Assembly: GCA_017614395.1 (NCBI GenBank)
Contig: JAGABX010000011.1
Span: 1-32,470, forward strand
DNA length: 32,470 nt
From: Eubacterium sp.
GTDB lineage: Bacteria; Bacillota; Clostridia; Lachnospirales; Lachnospiraceae
Direction of reading: 5' to 3'
Part shown: positions 8,449-20,460 of the stretch, in pieces
Position numbering within the stretch: the first letter of the stretch is position 1
Layout: the number at the start of each line of letters is the position of its first letter
The notes under the pieces: generated by a model
What the model was told of the DNA's origin: nothing
The model's input: only the letters and a program-made list of their open reading frames with translations
The model's database searches: none
Translations under genes and position numbers: made by a program

Positions 8449-10131
8449 TTATTTGCTCTTATATTTATCTCTGTTCAGCATACCGGACTGTCTGGCAATA
8501 ATCGTGGTAACAACAGCATCTCCGGTGACATTGGTTGCGGTCAGCATCATGCACGCTACCGGATAAAGTCCCATGATTATCGCCACCGCCTCGGCAGGAA
8601 CCCCTATCTGCGGAAAAAGTATGGCCATGCAGACCAGCCCCGATCCGGGTATACCGGGACATCCGATCGATAACGCCATGATAGAAATAAAAAGTGTCAT
8701 CAGTACCTTTCCATCCAATGAAACACCGTATATCCCCGCCATGAAAACAGCCGTGATTACCAGAGTGACACATGAGCCGTCCATATTGATCGTGGCGCCG
8801 AGAGGCAGGGAGAATGAACTTACTTTTCTGGATATGCCAAGCTCATCACACTGATTTAGCGATGTCGGCAGTGTGGCGTTACTCGATGATGTAGAAAAAG
8901 CTGTCAATATGGCGGGGAAAAACTTTTTTAGATATGTAAAAGGATTGACCCTGCCGACAACGAGAAGCAGTACTAAATAAACGCAGATCATCAGGATGCA
9001 TCCCAGATAGCAGATCAAAAGCCAGAATAGTACATCCTTAAATTCTTTCAAATCTATGTTCAATACCATCTTTGCCACGGAGCAGAAAACTACCAGCGGA
9101 ACAAATTTCACCAAATAAGTGACTATTGTTGAGCAAACATTGTTTGCTACGGACAGGGATCTTCGGATTGAAGGAATCCTGTTAGCAAGCGCCGCGCCGG
9201 TTACTCCCAAAATAGCAGCCAGAAAAATGATCTGAAGCATATCGGATTTTTGGAACGGAGAGATTATGTCAATGGGAACAATATTTACGATAGTACCAAG
9301 GATCGAGACATCTGTTGTCTCGCCAGCGGAAACGATGCTTTCTGCCTGATTCCCAAGCGCATGAGTGAGTGCCGGATTACCATCAGGCAACAGAAAAGAA
9401 GACATATAGCCGATAAAAATTGCTATGGCGGAGGTGATCAGATATGCACAGATCACTTTGACTGCAATCTTGCCCAGAGTTCTCAAATCGGTGAATTCCG
9501 CTATGCTGGACGCGATAGAACAAAATACCAGCGGGCCAATCATCATCTTCAGCGCGTTCATGAAAATGTTGAATAACGGATCGAATATGTAAGTAGTAGA
9601 AAATCCCTGCACATTATCTGATGTAAACATTTTGAGCAATATGCCAACGAGGATACCGATCGCCAACGCCCCAAGCGTATAAACGATAGTCGAATACGAT
9701 GATTTTGTAACGCTGATCTCGGCCCGGTTTTGCCCCTTTTGATTTCGAATGGAAAGCCTGTCCCAGAAAACCCGCTCAACCAGGCTGTGGATTACATTGT
9801 TGAATTCGTTATCTTCACCGGGGTCACCATCAAAAAGCAGATGATCCTCTATATCGTCAACATCGAATTCACTTCCGCTGTTTTTTAACCGAAGATTGAT
9901 ATTTCCGAGAAATCCGTGGCTTTCAATCACAAGCACGGAATTTTCATCGGAATGCTCGATCATACGAACGATCGTCTCCTCAGCTATCAGCATCGTACGT
10001 GCTTTTTCTTTTTTTGAAACCTTTCTGTCATCAAGAAGTTTACTGATATAGTTTATGGCTTTTTCAGTGCTTTCAGGAACAGCATCCAGTTTCAATTGTT
10101 TTTCTGATTTTTGTTTTTCCTTATTTTCCAT
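8449..10131 (-). CDS. Dicarboxylate/amino-acid:cation symporter with N-terminal cytoplasmic domain
   Basis: 560 aa from the ATG at 10131, with GGAG eight bases upstream. Residues about 145-545 are a DAACS (SLC1/GltP-like) transporter: the serine-rich loop STSSSNATLP (413-422), NMDGS (449-453), GIPGSG (493-498) and TNVTGD (533-538) match the substrate and sodium sites of the family. It imports dicarboxylates or amino acids with Na+ or H+. Residues 1-140 are an extra soluble domain. Its segment EETIVRMIEHSDENSVLVI followed by KNSGSEFDV recalls RsbW-type GHKL ATPase folds, but the N-box Asn and a DxGxG motif are missing. The esterase gene lies 37 bp upstream in the same operon. Transporter identity is secure; exact substrate and the domain's role are not known. 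Confidence 0.9.
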   Translation of the reverse strand: MENKEKQKSEKQLKLDAVPESTEKAINYISKLLDDRKVSKKEKARTMLIAEETIVRMIEHSDENSVLVIESHGFLGNINLRLKNSGSEFDVDDIEDHLLFDGDPGEDNEFNNVIHSLVERVFWDRLSIRNQKGQNRAEISVTKSSYSTIVYTLGALAIGILVGILLKMFTSDNVQGFSTTYIFDPLFNIFMNALKMMIGPLVFCSIASSIAEFTDLRTLGKIAVKVICAYLITSAIAIFIGYMSSFLLPDGNPALTHALGNQAESIVSAGETTDVSILGTIVNIVPIDIISPFQKSDMLQIIFLAAILGVTGAALANRIPSIRRSLSVANNVCSTIVTYLVKFVPLVVFCSVAKMVLNIDLKEFKDVLFWLLICYLGCILMICVYLVLLLVVGRVNPFTYLKKFFPAILTAFSTSSSNATLPTSLNQCDELGISRKVSSFSLPLGATINMDGSCVTLVITAVFMAGIYGVSLDGKVLMTLFISIMALSIGCPGIPGSGLVCMAILFPQIGVPAEAVAIIMGLYPVACMMLTATNVTGDAVVTTIIARQSGMLNRDKYKSK

Positions 10132-10168
10132 GATTTCATCTCCGTGATTTTGATATATTGATTTTATC

Positions 10169-10957
10169 CTACATATCATCATTCTTGAGCCATTTTTCCA
10201 CCACTGCTGCCATCTCATCAGCATGATAATCGAAACAATGTGTGTCACCGGTAATTTCAACAAAGGTGGAGTTTTTGTATCGGTTCGCTGCATCTCTTCC
10301 ATACTTTATCGGGACCGATTCATCTGCACTGCCGTGTACGATCAAAACAGGACCGGTATACTTGTCTATGCTCTCCTCCATATTGATTGTCTGAGCAACC
10401 ATGAGATAATCACTTTTTATAACAAAGTCATCCCAAAGCGGCAACTCATCGGGGATATGCATGGGATCAAATTCTATCCCGAGTATTTCACCCCGCCTGC
10501 TGTTATCCGGTATGTGACATGCCGGTGACAATGGGATGAGTCCTGCAATCTCAAACCGTTCTCCGTACGCCGCCGCTGCCAGCATAACCGCGCATCCTCC
10601 CTGTGAGTGCCCGCAGAGATATATATCCGATACATAATCAAGATCACGGACATACTCAAGGACTGACAGGATATTATCAAGCCAGAGATTCAGTGTATGA
10701 TCGCAGAAAAAGCCTCCGCTCTCGCCATGCCCGTACATGTCGGCTCGCAGAGTAACACATCCTGCCCGCAGCGCAGCATCTCTCACCGCGAGAAGGTGAG
10801 GCTCCTCCTTGTTCCCGGTTATGCCGTGAATTATGATGCAGATGGGTGTTTTATTCTTTTTATCAAAACCGTCAGGAAAATCAATGACCGCTGACAGATT
10901 AATCCCGGCGGACTCTATGGTTATATTATCTGTCATGTGATGCTTATTCCGAATCAT
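10169..10957 (-). CDS. Est1E/feruloyl-esterase-like alpha/beta hydrolase
   Basis: 262 aa from the ATG at 10957, supported by AAAGGAG (10964-10970) six bases upstream; a longer frame exists but begins inside the 5' leader. Motifs: IIIHGITGNKEE (oxyanion region), GHSQGG with nucleophile Ser118, HGSADESVP with Asp212, and GDTHCFDYH with His240. Sequence and lid segment (ADMYGHGESGGFFCDHTL) closely resemble Butyrivibrio Est1E and lactobacillus cinnamoyl esterases, which release hydroxycinnamic acids from plant cell-wall esters. No signal peptide, so it acts in the cytoplasm on imported esters. Co-transcribed with the symporter downstream, possibly handling a carboxylate product. A truncated duplicate lies at 4873-5015. 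Confidence 0.9.
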   Translation of the reverse strand: MIRNKHHMTDNITIESAGINLSAVIDFPDGFDKKNKTPICIIIHGITGNKEEPHLLAVRDAALRAGCVTLRADMYGHGESGGFFCDHTLNLWLDNILSVLEYVRDLDYVSDIYLCGHSQGGCAVMLAAAAYGERFEIAGLIPLSPACHIPDNSRRGEILGIEFDPMHIPDELPLWDDFVIKSDYLMVAQTINMEESIDKYTGPVLIVHGSADESVPIKYGRDAANRYKNSTFVEITGDTHCFDYHADEMAAVVEKWLKNDDM

Positions 10958-11007
10958 GATTTGCTCCTTTGTTTCCGAGTATTGGTTAAAGGCTTTCAAT
11001 TTGTTGG

Positions 11008-11036
11008 ATTATAGCATATTCCCCAAATATAAGCAA
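11008..11036 (-). promoter_or_regulatory. Promoter of the esterase-symporter operon
   Basis: Minus strand TTGCTT (11031-11036), 17-bp spacer, TATAAT (11008-11013) with an extended -10 TG. It sits back to back with the pncB promoter, 14 bp between the two -35 boxes. Duplicated at 4883-4911. Confidence 0.75.
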
Positions 11037-11050
11037 GTTTTTTATTTTCA

Positions 11051-11079
11051 TTGATTTTTGAGTCACCTTTTGGTATAAT
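11051..11079 (+). promoter_or_regulatory. Promoter of pncB
   Basis: TTGATT (11051-11056), 17-bp spacer, TATAAT (11074-11079) preceded by TGG (extended -10). The predicted leader is about 28 nt. Confidence 0.75.
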
Positions 11080-11114
11080 AGCATTAGTCTTTCGACCTTC
11101 AGGAGGTAATGAAC

Positions 11115-12587
11115 ATGGATAATCGGAATTTCACACTGTTGACAGATTATTACGAACTCACGATGATGCAGGGTTATTTCAAAAACTCCATCGATGAACA
11201 TGTGGTGTTTGATCTGTTTTACCGGCGCAACCCTGATGACGGGGGATTTGCGATCTGTGCCGGCCTCGACCATGCGATTGAGTATATAAAAAGTCTTCAC
11301 TTTGATTATGATGATATAGCTTACTTGCGCGGTTTGGGAGATTTTGACGATGACTTTTTGAATTATCTGGCAAGCTTTCATTTCACAGGCGATATCTATG
11401 CTATTCCGGAGGGGTCTCTGATATTCCCGCGTGAGCCGCTGGTGAAGGTCGTTGCGCCGATCATGGAGGCGCAGCTGGTTGAGACGGCGTTGCTGAACCT
11501 GATCAATCATCAGTCCCTGATTGCCACCAAGGCAGCGCGTGTATGCTATGCCGCAAGGGGTGGCGCGGTAATGGAATTCGGTCTCCGTCGCGCGCAGGGA
11601 CCGGATGCGGGAACCTTCGGCGCGAGAGCTGCGGTTATAGGTGGCTGCGTCGGTACCAGCAATGTTATATGTGCCAAGGAATACGATGTGCCTGCTCTCG
11701 GAACGCATGCGCACAGCTGGATCATGAGCTTTCCTGATGAGCTGACAGCGTTCCGTAAATACGCTGATCTGTACCCCGGAAACACAACACTGCTCGTTGA
11801 TACCTATGATACTCTTCGTTCCGGCGTGCCTAATGCGATCAAGGTGTTTGAGGAACTACGCGAGAAAAACAAGATGCCACGTGCCTACGGGATCCGCCTC
11901 GACAGCGGAGACCTCGCTTATCTGTCGAAAAAAGCAAGAAAAATGCTGGATGATGCCGGATTCACAGATGCAAAAATCTGCGCATCCTCTGATCTTGACG
12001 AGTATCTGATCGACTCACTGCTCGCACAGGGCGCACGTATAGACAGCTGGGGCGTGGGTACAAACCTGATCACGTCCAAGGACACTCCCGCGTTTGGCGG
12101 CGTCTACAAACTATCTGCTATCGCCACAAGAGATGATGTCACATCGGATAATGCAGACGGTTGGGAGCCGAGAATCAAGCTTTCGGAAAACCCGGTGAAG
12201 GTCACTAACCCCGGCAACAAAACAGTGTTTCGCATTTATGACAGGGAAAGCGGGAAACTACGCGCCGACCTCATTGCGCTGGCAGGTGAGAAATTCGACA
12301 CGTCACAGGATATGATGCTTTTTGATCCTGATGCGACCTGGAAGAAAACCCGTCTCGAGGGCGGTAGTTATGAAATGCGCGAGATACTGATCCCGATATT
12401 CAAAAACGGTCAGTGTGTATATGAATCGCCGTCTGTTATGGAGATTCAGGCGTACTGCAAACGCGAGATAGATACACTGTGGGATGAGAGCCGGCGTCTC
12501 GTAAATCCGCAATCGGTTTACGTCGATTTGTCAGATAAACTCTATGACATGAAATCGGCATTGCTGGAAAAATACACACAGAGGTGA
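11115..12587 (+). CDS. pncB: Nicotinate phosphoribosyltransferase
   Basis: 490 aa, normal for the Gram-positive form of the family. Converts nicotinate and PRPP to nicotinate mononucleotide in NAD salvage, using ATP, in the cytoplasm. The start at 11115 is eight bases after AGGAGG (11101-11106); the ATG at 11109 would be only two bases away. Motifs: N-terminal LLTDYYELTMMQGYF, VFDLFYRR, EFGLRRAQG, GTHAHSW (His200 is the likely phosphorylated histidine), YGIRLDSGDLAYLS and GVGTNLITS. It has its own promoter divergent from the esterase operon. The subtilase gene follows 26 bp later and may be co-transcribed. Confidence 0.95.
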   Translation: MDNRNFTLLTDYYELTMMQGYFKNSIDEHVVFDLFYRRNPDDGGFAICAGLDHAIEYIKSLHFDYDDIAYLRGLGDFDDDFLNYLASFHFTGDIYAIPEGSLIFPREPLVKVVAPIMEAQLVETALLNLINHQSLIATKAARVCYAARGGAVMEFGLRRAQGPDAGTFGARAAVIGGCVGTSNVICAKEYDVPALGTHAHSWIMSFPDELTAFRKYADLYPGNTTLLVDTYDTLRSGVPNAIKVFEELREKNKMPRAYGIRLDSGDLAYLSKKARKMLDDAGFTDAKICASSDLDEYLIDSLLAQGARIDSWGVGTNLITSKDTPAFGGVYKLSAIATRDDVTSDNADGWEPRIKLSENPVKVTNPGNKTVFRIYDRESGKLRADLIALAGEKFDTSQDMMLFDPDATWKKTRLEGGSYEMREILIPIFKNGQCVYESPSVMEIQAYCKREIDTLWDESRRLVNPQSVYVDLSDKLYDMKSALLEKYTQR

Positions 12588-12600
12588 TACCATACTGATC

Positions 12601-12606
12601 GGAGGG
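12601..12606 (+). promoter_or_regulatory. Ribosome binding site fixing a TTG start
   Basis: GGAGGG lies seven bases before TTG at 12614, which opens the subtilase with a basic n-region. The ATG at 12607 is in another frame and reaches a stop after five codons. Confidence 0.7.
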
Positions 12607-12613
12607 ATGGCAG

Positions 12614-14494
12614 TTGAAAAGTAAATATAAAAAGCAGTTCATCGCTCTCCTGATGACGGGCGCACTGGTGTTGTCTGAAATTGTGATACATGTGCCAGAA
12701 ACAACGACTGCCACGGCACATGTGGACGTGGATAAATCGTGCGAGGATAGTTGTTCCAATGATGGATCCGTTGAGCGTGCGGATAACGATAAGGCGGTTT
12801 CCGGAAGGGCATCAAAAAAACAATTAAAAAGAATAACAAAAAGATTAGATTCCCTTATCAAAGAATCTGCGGGGGATAGAAATAAACTAAAAATAGTCGA
12901 ACCGGTTTCCGAACGGAAAACAATTTCTCCGATCACACGTGGAGACTTTCATTTGGATGCGGCCTACTCCTGGCTGAATGATACATATTTCGGTTACCAA
13001 TGGTATATCAATGACATTTCTGCGCAGGATGTCTGGGTTCAACTGGAAAACAATGGGCGCCGTCCGGGATCTGATATAGTTGTGGCGGTTGTGGATACAG
13101 GAGTTGATGTGACTCATCCTGATTTAGCTGATAATATCTGGGTTAATTCGACCGAACTGAATGGCGTTACCGGAGTTGATGATGACAAAAACGGGTATGT
13201 CGATGATATATACGGAGGTAATATCGTTGCGCCCGGAGCAATGATGACGGATGCTCACGGACATGGCACACAGATGGCCGGTATCATAGCGATGACTGCA
13301 GGTAACGGAATAGGCGGAGCCGGTGTGGCATACGGAGTGAAAATCATGCCGGTTCGTGTGACTGTGGAGTCGGAATTCACTGTTACCGCAGCACTGAAGG
13401 GATTGGAGTATGCGGTGAACAACGGTGCCGATATCATCAGCATGTCTTTTTCTTCTACAATAGCGTCATCTCAGTTAGAGGAGGCGATGAAATTGGTTTC
13501 TGAGAGGTGTATTACGGTTGCAGCCTCCGGAAACAACGGAAGTGACATGTCCGCACCCTGTTACCCGGCGGTATATGATTCGGTAACCGGAGTCATGTCA
13601 TACGGACGAACAGGCGTTATATCGGATTTCAGTAACTGGGACAACAATCCGGGCAGCGGTCAGGAGTATGATATAGCCGCTCCCGGTGAGGAAATATTCT
13701 CGGCAAACAGGGCGAGATCATTTGCGGAGAGCAGCGGAACATCTCATGCGACGGCAGTTGTCAGTGGCGCGATGGCGGTTGTGCTCAGCGAACTCCGGCT
13801 GTCAGGTAAAAAGCCCAAGCCCGCTGAGTTTAAATCATACTTTTTATCTAATATCAAACATACGACAACACCTGATTTTAATCATAATTATTTGACATAT
13901 AAAAAGCTGAATATCTCGGATATTTTGATGAATGAAACATCGGAATTCAGAACCTTTGCTCCGACACCGACGGTTCCGCCAACGCAGACTCCGGCACCTA
14001 CGGTGACTCCGGCAACATCGCCTGCGCCGACATCCGCAGGAATACCGACAGTGCCGCCATTACCCACACCTGTGCCGCCGGAGGCCACCGTGCCGGTAGA
14101 AACGACTGTGCCGATAGCCACGCTGGAACCTACACCTTCACCGGTACCTACGGCGACAGTCACGCCTGATCCGTATGTAGTAAAGACAGGAACGGTAATT
14201 CGTGCCGGGAAAAAGGGTAAAATGGCTTTTTATCGGGTTACAAATGCTGAATTAAGGAGAGTAACGTACTATACCTGCAATGTTAAGAAGACACGAAAAA
14301 AAGCTCAGGTACCGGATTTTATAAAACTCTCCGACGGAAGGATGTATCAGGTTACCGATATCAGAAAATACTGTTTCTCCAATCGAAAAAATGTAAAAAA
14401 AGTAACGGTATATGCAGAGGCAATTTCTGAGTATAAAATGAAGAAAGCAATTAAAGGTTCAAGAGTTAAAAAGGTAATATATAAAAACAAATGA
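12614..14494 (+). CDS. Secreted subtilisin-like (S8) serine protease
   Basis: 626 aa starting at TTG. Signal peptide: MKSKYKKQF then a hydrophobic stretch to about residue 26. A propeptide-like charged region runs to about 110. Catalytic domain about 125-405: Asp161 (VVDTGVDVTHPD), His217 (HGHGTQMAG), oxyanion Asn307 (ASGNNGS) and Ser377 (GTSHATAV; the usual Met of GTSMA is His). Then come about 75 residues rich in Pro, Thr and Val and a basic C-terminal domain (about 525-626) whose DIRKYCFSNRKNVKKVTVYA resembles a BspA-type LRR cap. No LPxTG or transmembrane anchor. The linker suggests a cell-wall-spanning or extended surface location. No terminator follows; 14495-14611 holds only an inverted repeat. 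Confidence 0.92.
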   Translation: MKSKYKKQFIALLMTGALVLSEIVIHVPETTTATAHVDVDKSCEDSCSNDGSVERADNDKAVSGRASKKQLKRITKRLDSLIKESAGDRNKLKIVEPVSERKTISPITRGDFHLDAAYSWLNDTYFGYQWYINDISAQDVWVQLENNGRRPGSDIVVAVVDTGVDVTHPDLADNIWVNSTELNGVTGVDDDKNGYVDDIYGGNIVAPGAMMTDAHGHGTQMAGIIAMTAGNGIGGAGVAYGVKIMPVRVTVESEFTVTAALKGLEYAVNNGADIISMSFSSTIASSQLEEAMKLVSERCITVAASGNNGSDMSAPCYPAVYDSVTGVMSYGRTGVISDFSNWDNNPGSGQEYDIAAPGEEIFSANRARSFAESSGTSHATAVVSGAMAVVLSELRLSGKKPKPAEFKSYFLSNIKHTTTPDFNHNYLTYKKLNISDILMNETSEFRTFAPTPTVPPTQTPAPTVTPATSPAPTSAGIPTVPPLPTPVPPEATVPVETTVPIATLEPTPSPVPTATVTPDPYVVKTGTVIRAGKKGKMAFYRVTNAELRRVTYYTCNVKKTRKKAQVPDFIKLSDGRMYQVTDIRKYCFSNRKNVKKVTVYAEAISEYKMKKAIKGSRVKKVIYKNK

Positions 14495-14547
14495 CAGTAA
14501 TAGCATGACATGCTGGGCAGAAGAGAAACGAAGGCATACTGCGGAGT

Positions 14548-14585
14548 TAATAATTGTATGGCCGGTGGGCAAATTACAATTATTA
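14548..14585. promoter_or_regulatory. Long inverted repeat before lacZ, candidate operator
   Basis: TAATAATTGTA (14548-14558) and TACAATTATTA (14575-14585) are perfect 11-bp arms around a 16-bp centre, ending 26 bp before the lacZ ATG. The arms cover TTGTAT and TACAAT, a possible weak -35/-10 pair with a 15-bp spacer, so a dimeric repressor site is plausible. An mRNA hairpin is the alternative; it lacks the GC stem and U tract of a terminator. Confidence 0.5.
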
Positions 14586-14593
14586 TCTGATAA

Positions 14594-18268
<3,675 letters not shown>

Positions 18269-18279
18269 TTCAGTTATAG

Positions 18280-18328
18280 AGTATACAGGAGCCGTATACT
18301 GTTCGAAGTTGCTCAGGGTGTTGGCTCC
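18280..18328 (+). other. Hairpin with loop-complementary segment in the lacZ-malQ gap
   Basis: AGTATAC (18280-18286) and GTATACT (18294-18300) form a perfect 7-bp stem. Its loop AGGAGCC contains GGAGCC, complementary to GGCTCC at 18323-18328, so an RNA pseudoknot is possible. The remainder of 18269-18393 is AT-rich leader ending in the malQ ribosome binding site AAGGAGGAG. Confidence 0.35.
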
Positions 18329-18393
18329 ATATGAAATAGATCAGATAAACAATCATTACTAATCAATCATTTTTAAGGAGGAGAAGAATAATC

Positions 18394-20151
18394 ATGAGAG
18401 AAAGCGGTATTTTGTTTCCGATTTTTTCCGTGCCGTCGCGCTACGGAATCGGCAGTTTTTCGAGGGAGGCGTATGAGTTCGTAGATTTCCTGGAGCGTTC
18501 CGGACAGGGATTCTGGCAGATATTGCCGGTGGGTCCGACGGGCTTCGGCGATTCGCCGTATCAGTCTGTTTCGGCATTTGCGGGAAATCCATATTTCATC
18601 TCGTTAGATACGCTGATCGAGGACGGGCTGATCACGCAGGAGGAGGTTGATGCATGCAATTTCGGATCCGATGAAACGCGTGTGGACTATGGTGCAATCT
18701 ATGAGAGCCGTCGGGAGATTCTGAAAAAAGCATACGAAAGATTTTCAGAAAAACTGGCTGCGTCAAAAAAAGATCCTACTATCACAGCCGGTTCACCTGT
18801 TCCAAAGGGGATTCAGTTTCCATCGGAAAGTGCATGTGCAACTGCGAACAATAATGAGGAGTCACAGATATCTGCTTCTGGAGACAGTGCTTCGCAGGAA
18901 TCAGAGTCTGCTAATGGTCAGGCAACGGAAACCCAGGCAGCCGGTAAAGTCGAAACAACGAAATCAGATGACAATGCGTCAAATGATAAGACCGGAAATA
19001 CAACTAAAGTAAAATCTCTGGCTGATGAGTATGAAGCGTTTCTGAAAATGGAAAGCTATTGGCTGGAGGACTATGCGCTGTTCATGGCTCTGAAAGAGCA
19101 GGCCGGAGGCATCTCGTGGCTTGAATGGGATGACGATGTACGCAAGCGCGATAAAAAGGCTATCGATAAAGCAAAAAAAGATCTGGCTGACGAGATGGGA
19201 CTCTACTATTTCGAGCAGTTCGAGTTCGATCGTCAGTGGCGGGCGTTGCGCAGTTACGCGAACAGCAAAAATGTCAAGATCATCGGCGACATCCCATTCT
19301 ATGTTGCGCAGGACTCATCGGATGCATGGTCACATCCGGAGGTATTCCTGATGGACAAGGATCTGAAACCGACTGTCGTAGCCGGATGTCCGCCGGATGC
19401 TTTTTCTCCGACAGGACAGCTCTGGGGCAATCCTATCTACGATTGGGCAGCGGAGAAGAAAAACGGTTATGACTGGTGGCTGCACCGGATGTACAGGACA
19501 TATGCTTTTTATGATGTAATACGAATCGATCATTTCCACGGATTCTGTGATTACTATGCGATTCCGTTCGGTGATGAGACGGCCGAGAACGGTAAACTGA
19601 AAAAGGGGCCGGGCATTGACTTTTTCAATGTGATGAAGGAAAAAGTTGAAAACCTGCGGATTATAGCGGAGGATCTCGGCAACAATACGCCGGAGAACGA
19701 GCAGCTCCTGAAGGATACAGGATTCCCGGGGATGAAGGTACTGCAGTATGGTTTTACCAGTTGGGATTCATACTATGTAAATCACCGTCACATCAACAAT
19801 TGCGTGGTTTATACCGGCACACATGACAACACTCCAACTCGCGCATGGGCAGAGGAGATCAATGAGGGTGAGCGGGATTTCACGCGCCGTTACATCAATT
19901 CCATGAACACGGATTTCGGAGGACTGACCTGGGATCTGATAAGGGAGGCGTATCGGTCGGTAGCGGATCTGTGCATCATTCCTCTTCAGGATTATCTGTG
20001 TTTCGGCAGGGAGGCGAGGATCAATACGCCGGGTGCGCCGGACGGCAACTGGCAGTGGAGATTAAAACCGAATTTTCTGTCGCATGAACTGGAAAAATCA
20101 ATCCGGGGATTGGCTGAGGTGTACAGCCGGATTCCTAAGGTGGCGGACTGA
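18394..20151 (+). CDS. malQ: 4-alpha-glucanotransferase (amylomaltase, GH77)
   Basis: 585 aa; typical members are about 500. It transfers alpha-1,4-glucan chains between maltodextrins in the cytoplasm. N-terminal signature: FPIFSVPSRYGIGSFS and QILPVGPTGFGDSPYQ. Catalytic residues: nucleophile Asp379 (RIDHFHGF), acid/base Glu426 (IIAEDLGNNTPE) and Asp478 (TGTHDNTPTRAW). The extra length is one low-complexity insertion at about residues 124-207, rich in Ser, Thr, Asn, Asp, Glu and Ala, placed between SEKLAAS and KSLADEYEAFL where relatives have a short loop. AAGGAGGAG precedes the ATG by about 12 bases. Tandem with lacZ, consistent with a disaccharide/oligosaccharide utilisation block. Confidence 0.94.
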   Translation: MRESGILFPIFSVPSRYGIGSFSREAYEFVDFLERSGQGFWQILPVGPTGFGDSPYQSVSAFAGNPYFISLDTLIEDGLITQEEVDACNFGSDETRVDYGAIYESRREILKKAYERFSEKLAASKKDPTITAGSPVPKGIQFPSESACATANNNEESQISASGDSASQESESANGQATETQAAGKVETTKSDDNASNDKTGNTTKVKSLADEYEAFLKMESYWLEDYALFMALKEQAGGISWLEWDDDVRKRDKKAIDKAKKDLADEMGLYYFEQFEFDRQWRALRSYANSKNVKIIGDIPFYVAQDSSDAWSHPEVFLMDKDLKPTVVAGCPPDAFSPTGQLWGNPIYDWAAEKKNGYDWWLHRMYRTYAFYDVIRIDHFHGFCDYYAIPFGDETAENGKLKKGPGIDFFNVMKEKVENLRIIAEDLGNNTPENEQLLKDTGFPGMKVLQYGFTSWDSYYVNHRHINNCVVYTGTHDNTPTRAWAEEINEGERDFTRRYINSMNTDFGGLTWDLIREAYRSVADLCIIPLQDYLCFGREARINTPGAPDGNWQWRLKPNFLSHELEKSIRGLAEVYSRIPKVAD

Positions 20152-20169
20152 TGTGTGTGAGATTTCAGA

Positions 20170-20241
20170 AACTATGAACTATAATAAGTAGTAGATAGTT
20201 GTTTGGGAGCGCAGTGCACGTAACTATCTGTAAGTATAGTT
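20170..20241. repeat. Cluster of AACTAT/ATAGTT motifs
   Basis: AACTAT occurs at 20170, 20177 and 20222, and its complement ATAGTT at 20195 and 20236. AGATAGTT (20193-20200) and AACTATCT (20222-20229) also form an 8-bp inverted repeat. The cluster fills the gap before the small-ORF/Nudix operon and includes TATAAT at 20180-20185. It may be a multi-site operator. Confidence 0.35.
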
Positions 20242-20282
20242 GGTGTAAGGTATCAAAATAACAGATTTAGGAGGGATTTACT

Positions 20283-20459
20283 ATGACGGACAAGGAAAAA
20301 AGAGCACATGATTTTGCGGTAATGTATGCGCAGTTCGCATTGCAAAAAACGAATGATGTTTATGCGAGCAAGCCGGGCGAGTCGGCGATTGATTTTGCCA
20401 TCGCGTCGTATCTGGGCGCGCGTGAGCGTTTTATGAATGCGACACCGGGAGATAAATAA
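20283..20459 (+). CDS. Small 58-aa protein of unknown function
   Basis: A short gene starting MTDKEKRAHDFAVMYAQF and ending at the TAA at 20457-20459. AGGAGGG (20269-20275) is seven bases upstream, a near-ideal site. One base separates its stop from the Nudix start, so the two are probably translationally coupled. The sequence is soluble, mixed-charge and predicted helical, with no signal peptide, membrane segment or Cys motif. I do not recognise the family. Confidence 0.75.
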   Translation: MTDKEKRAHDFAVMYAQFALQKTNDVYASKPGESAIDFAIASYLGARERFMNATPGDK

Positions 20460-20460
20460 C

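Noticed and set aside
10132-10302. N-terminal extension of the symporter frame
   Set aside because: It overlaps the 3' end of the esterase gene and lacks a ribosome site; the ATG at 10131 has one.
13888-14163. Minus-strand frame rich in Val, Gly and Thr
   Set aside because: It is the antisense of the Pro/Thr linker in the subtilase; the repeat composition keeps the frame open by chance.
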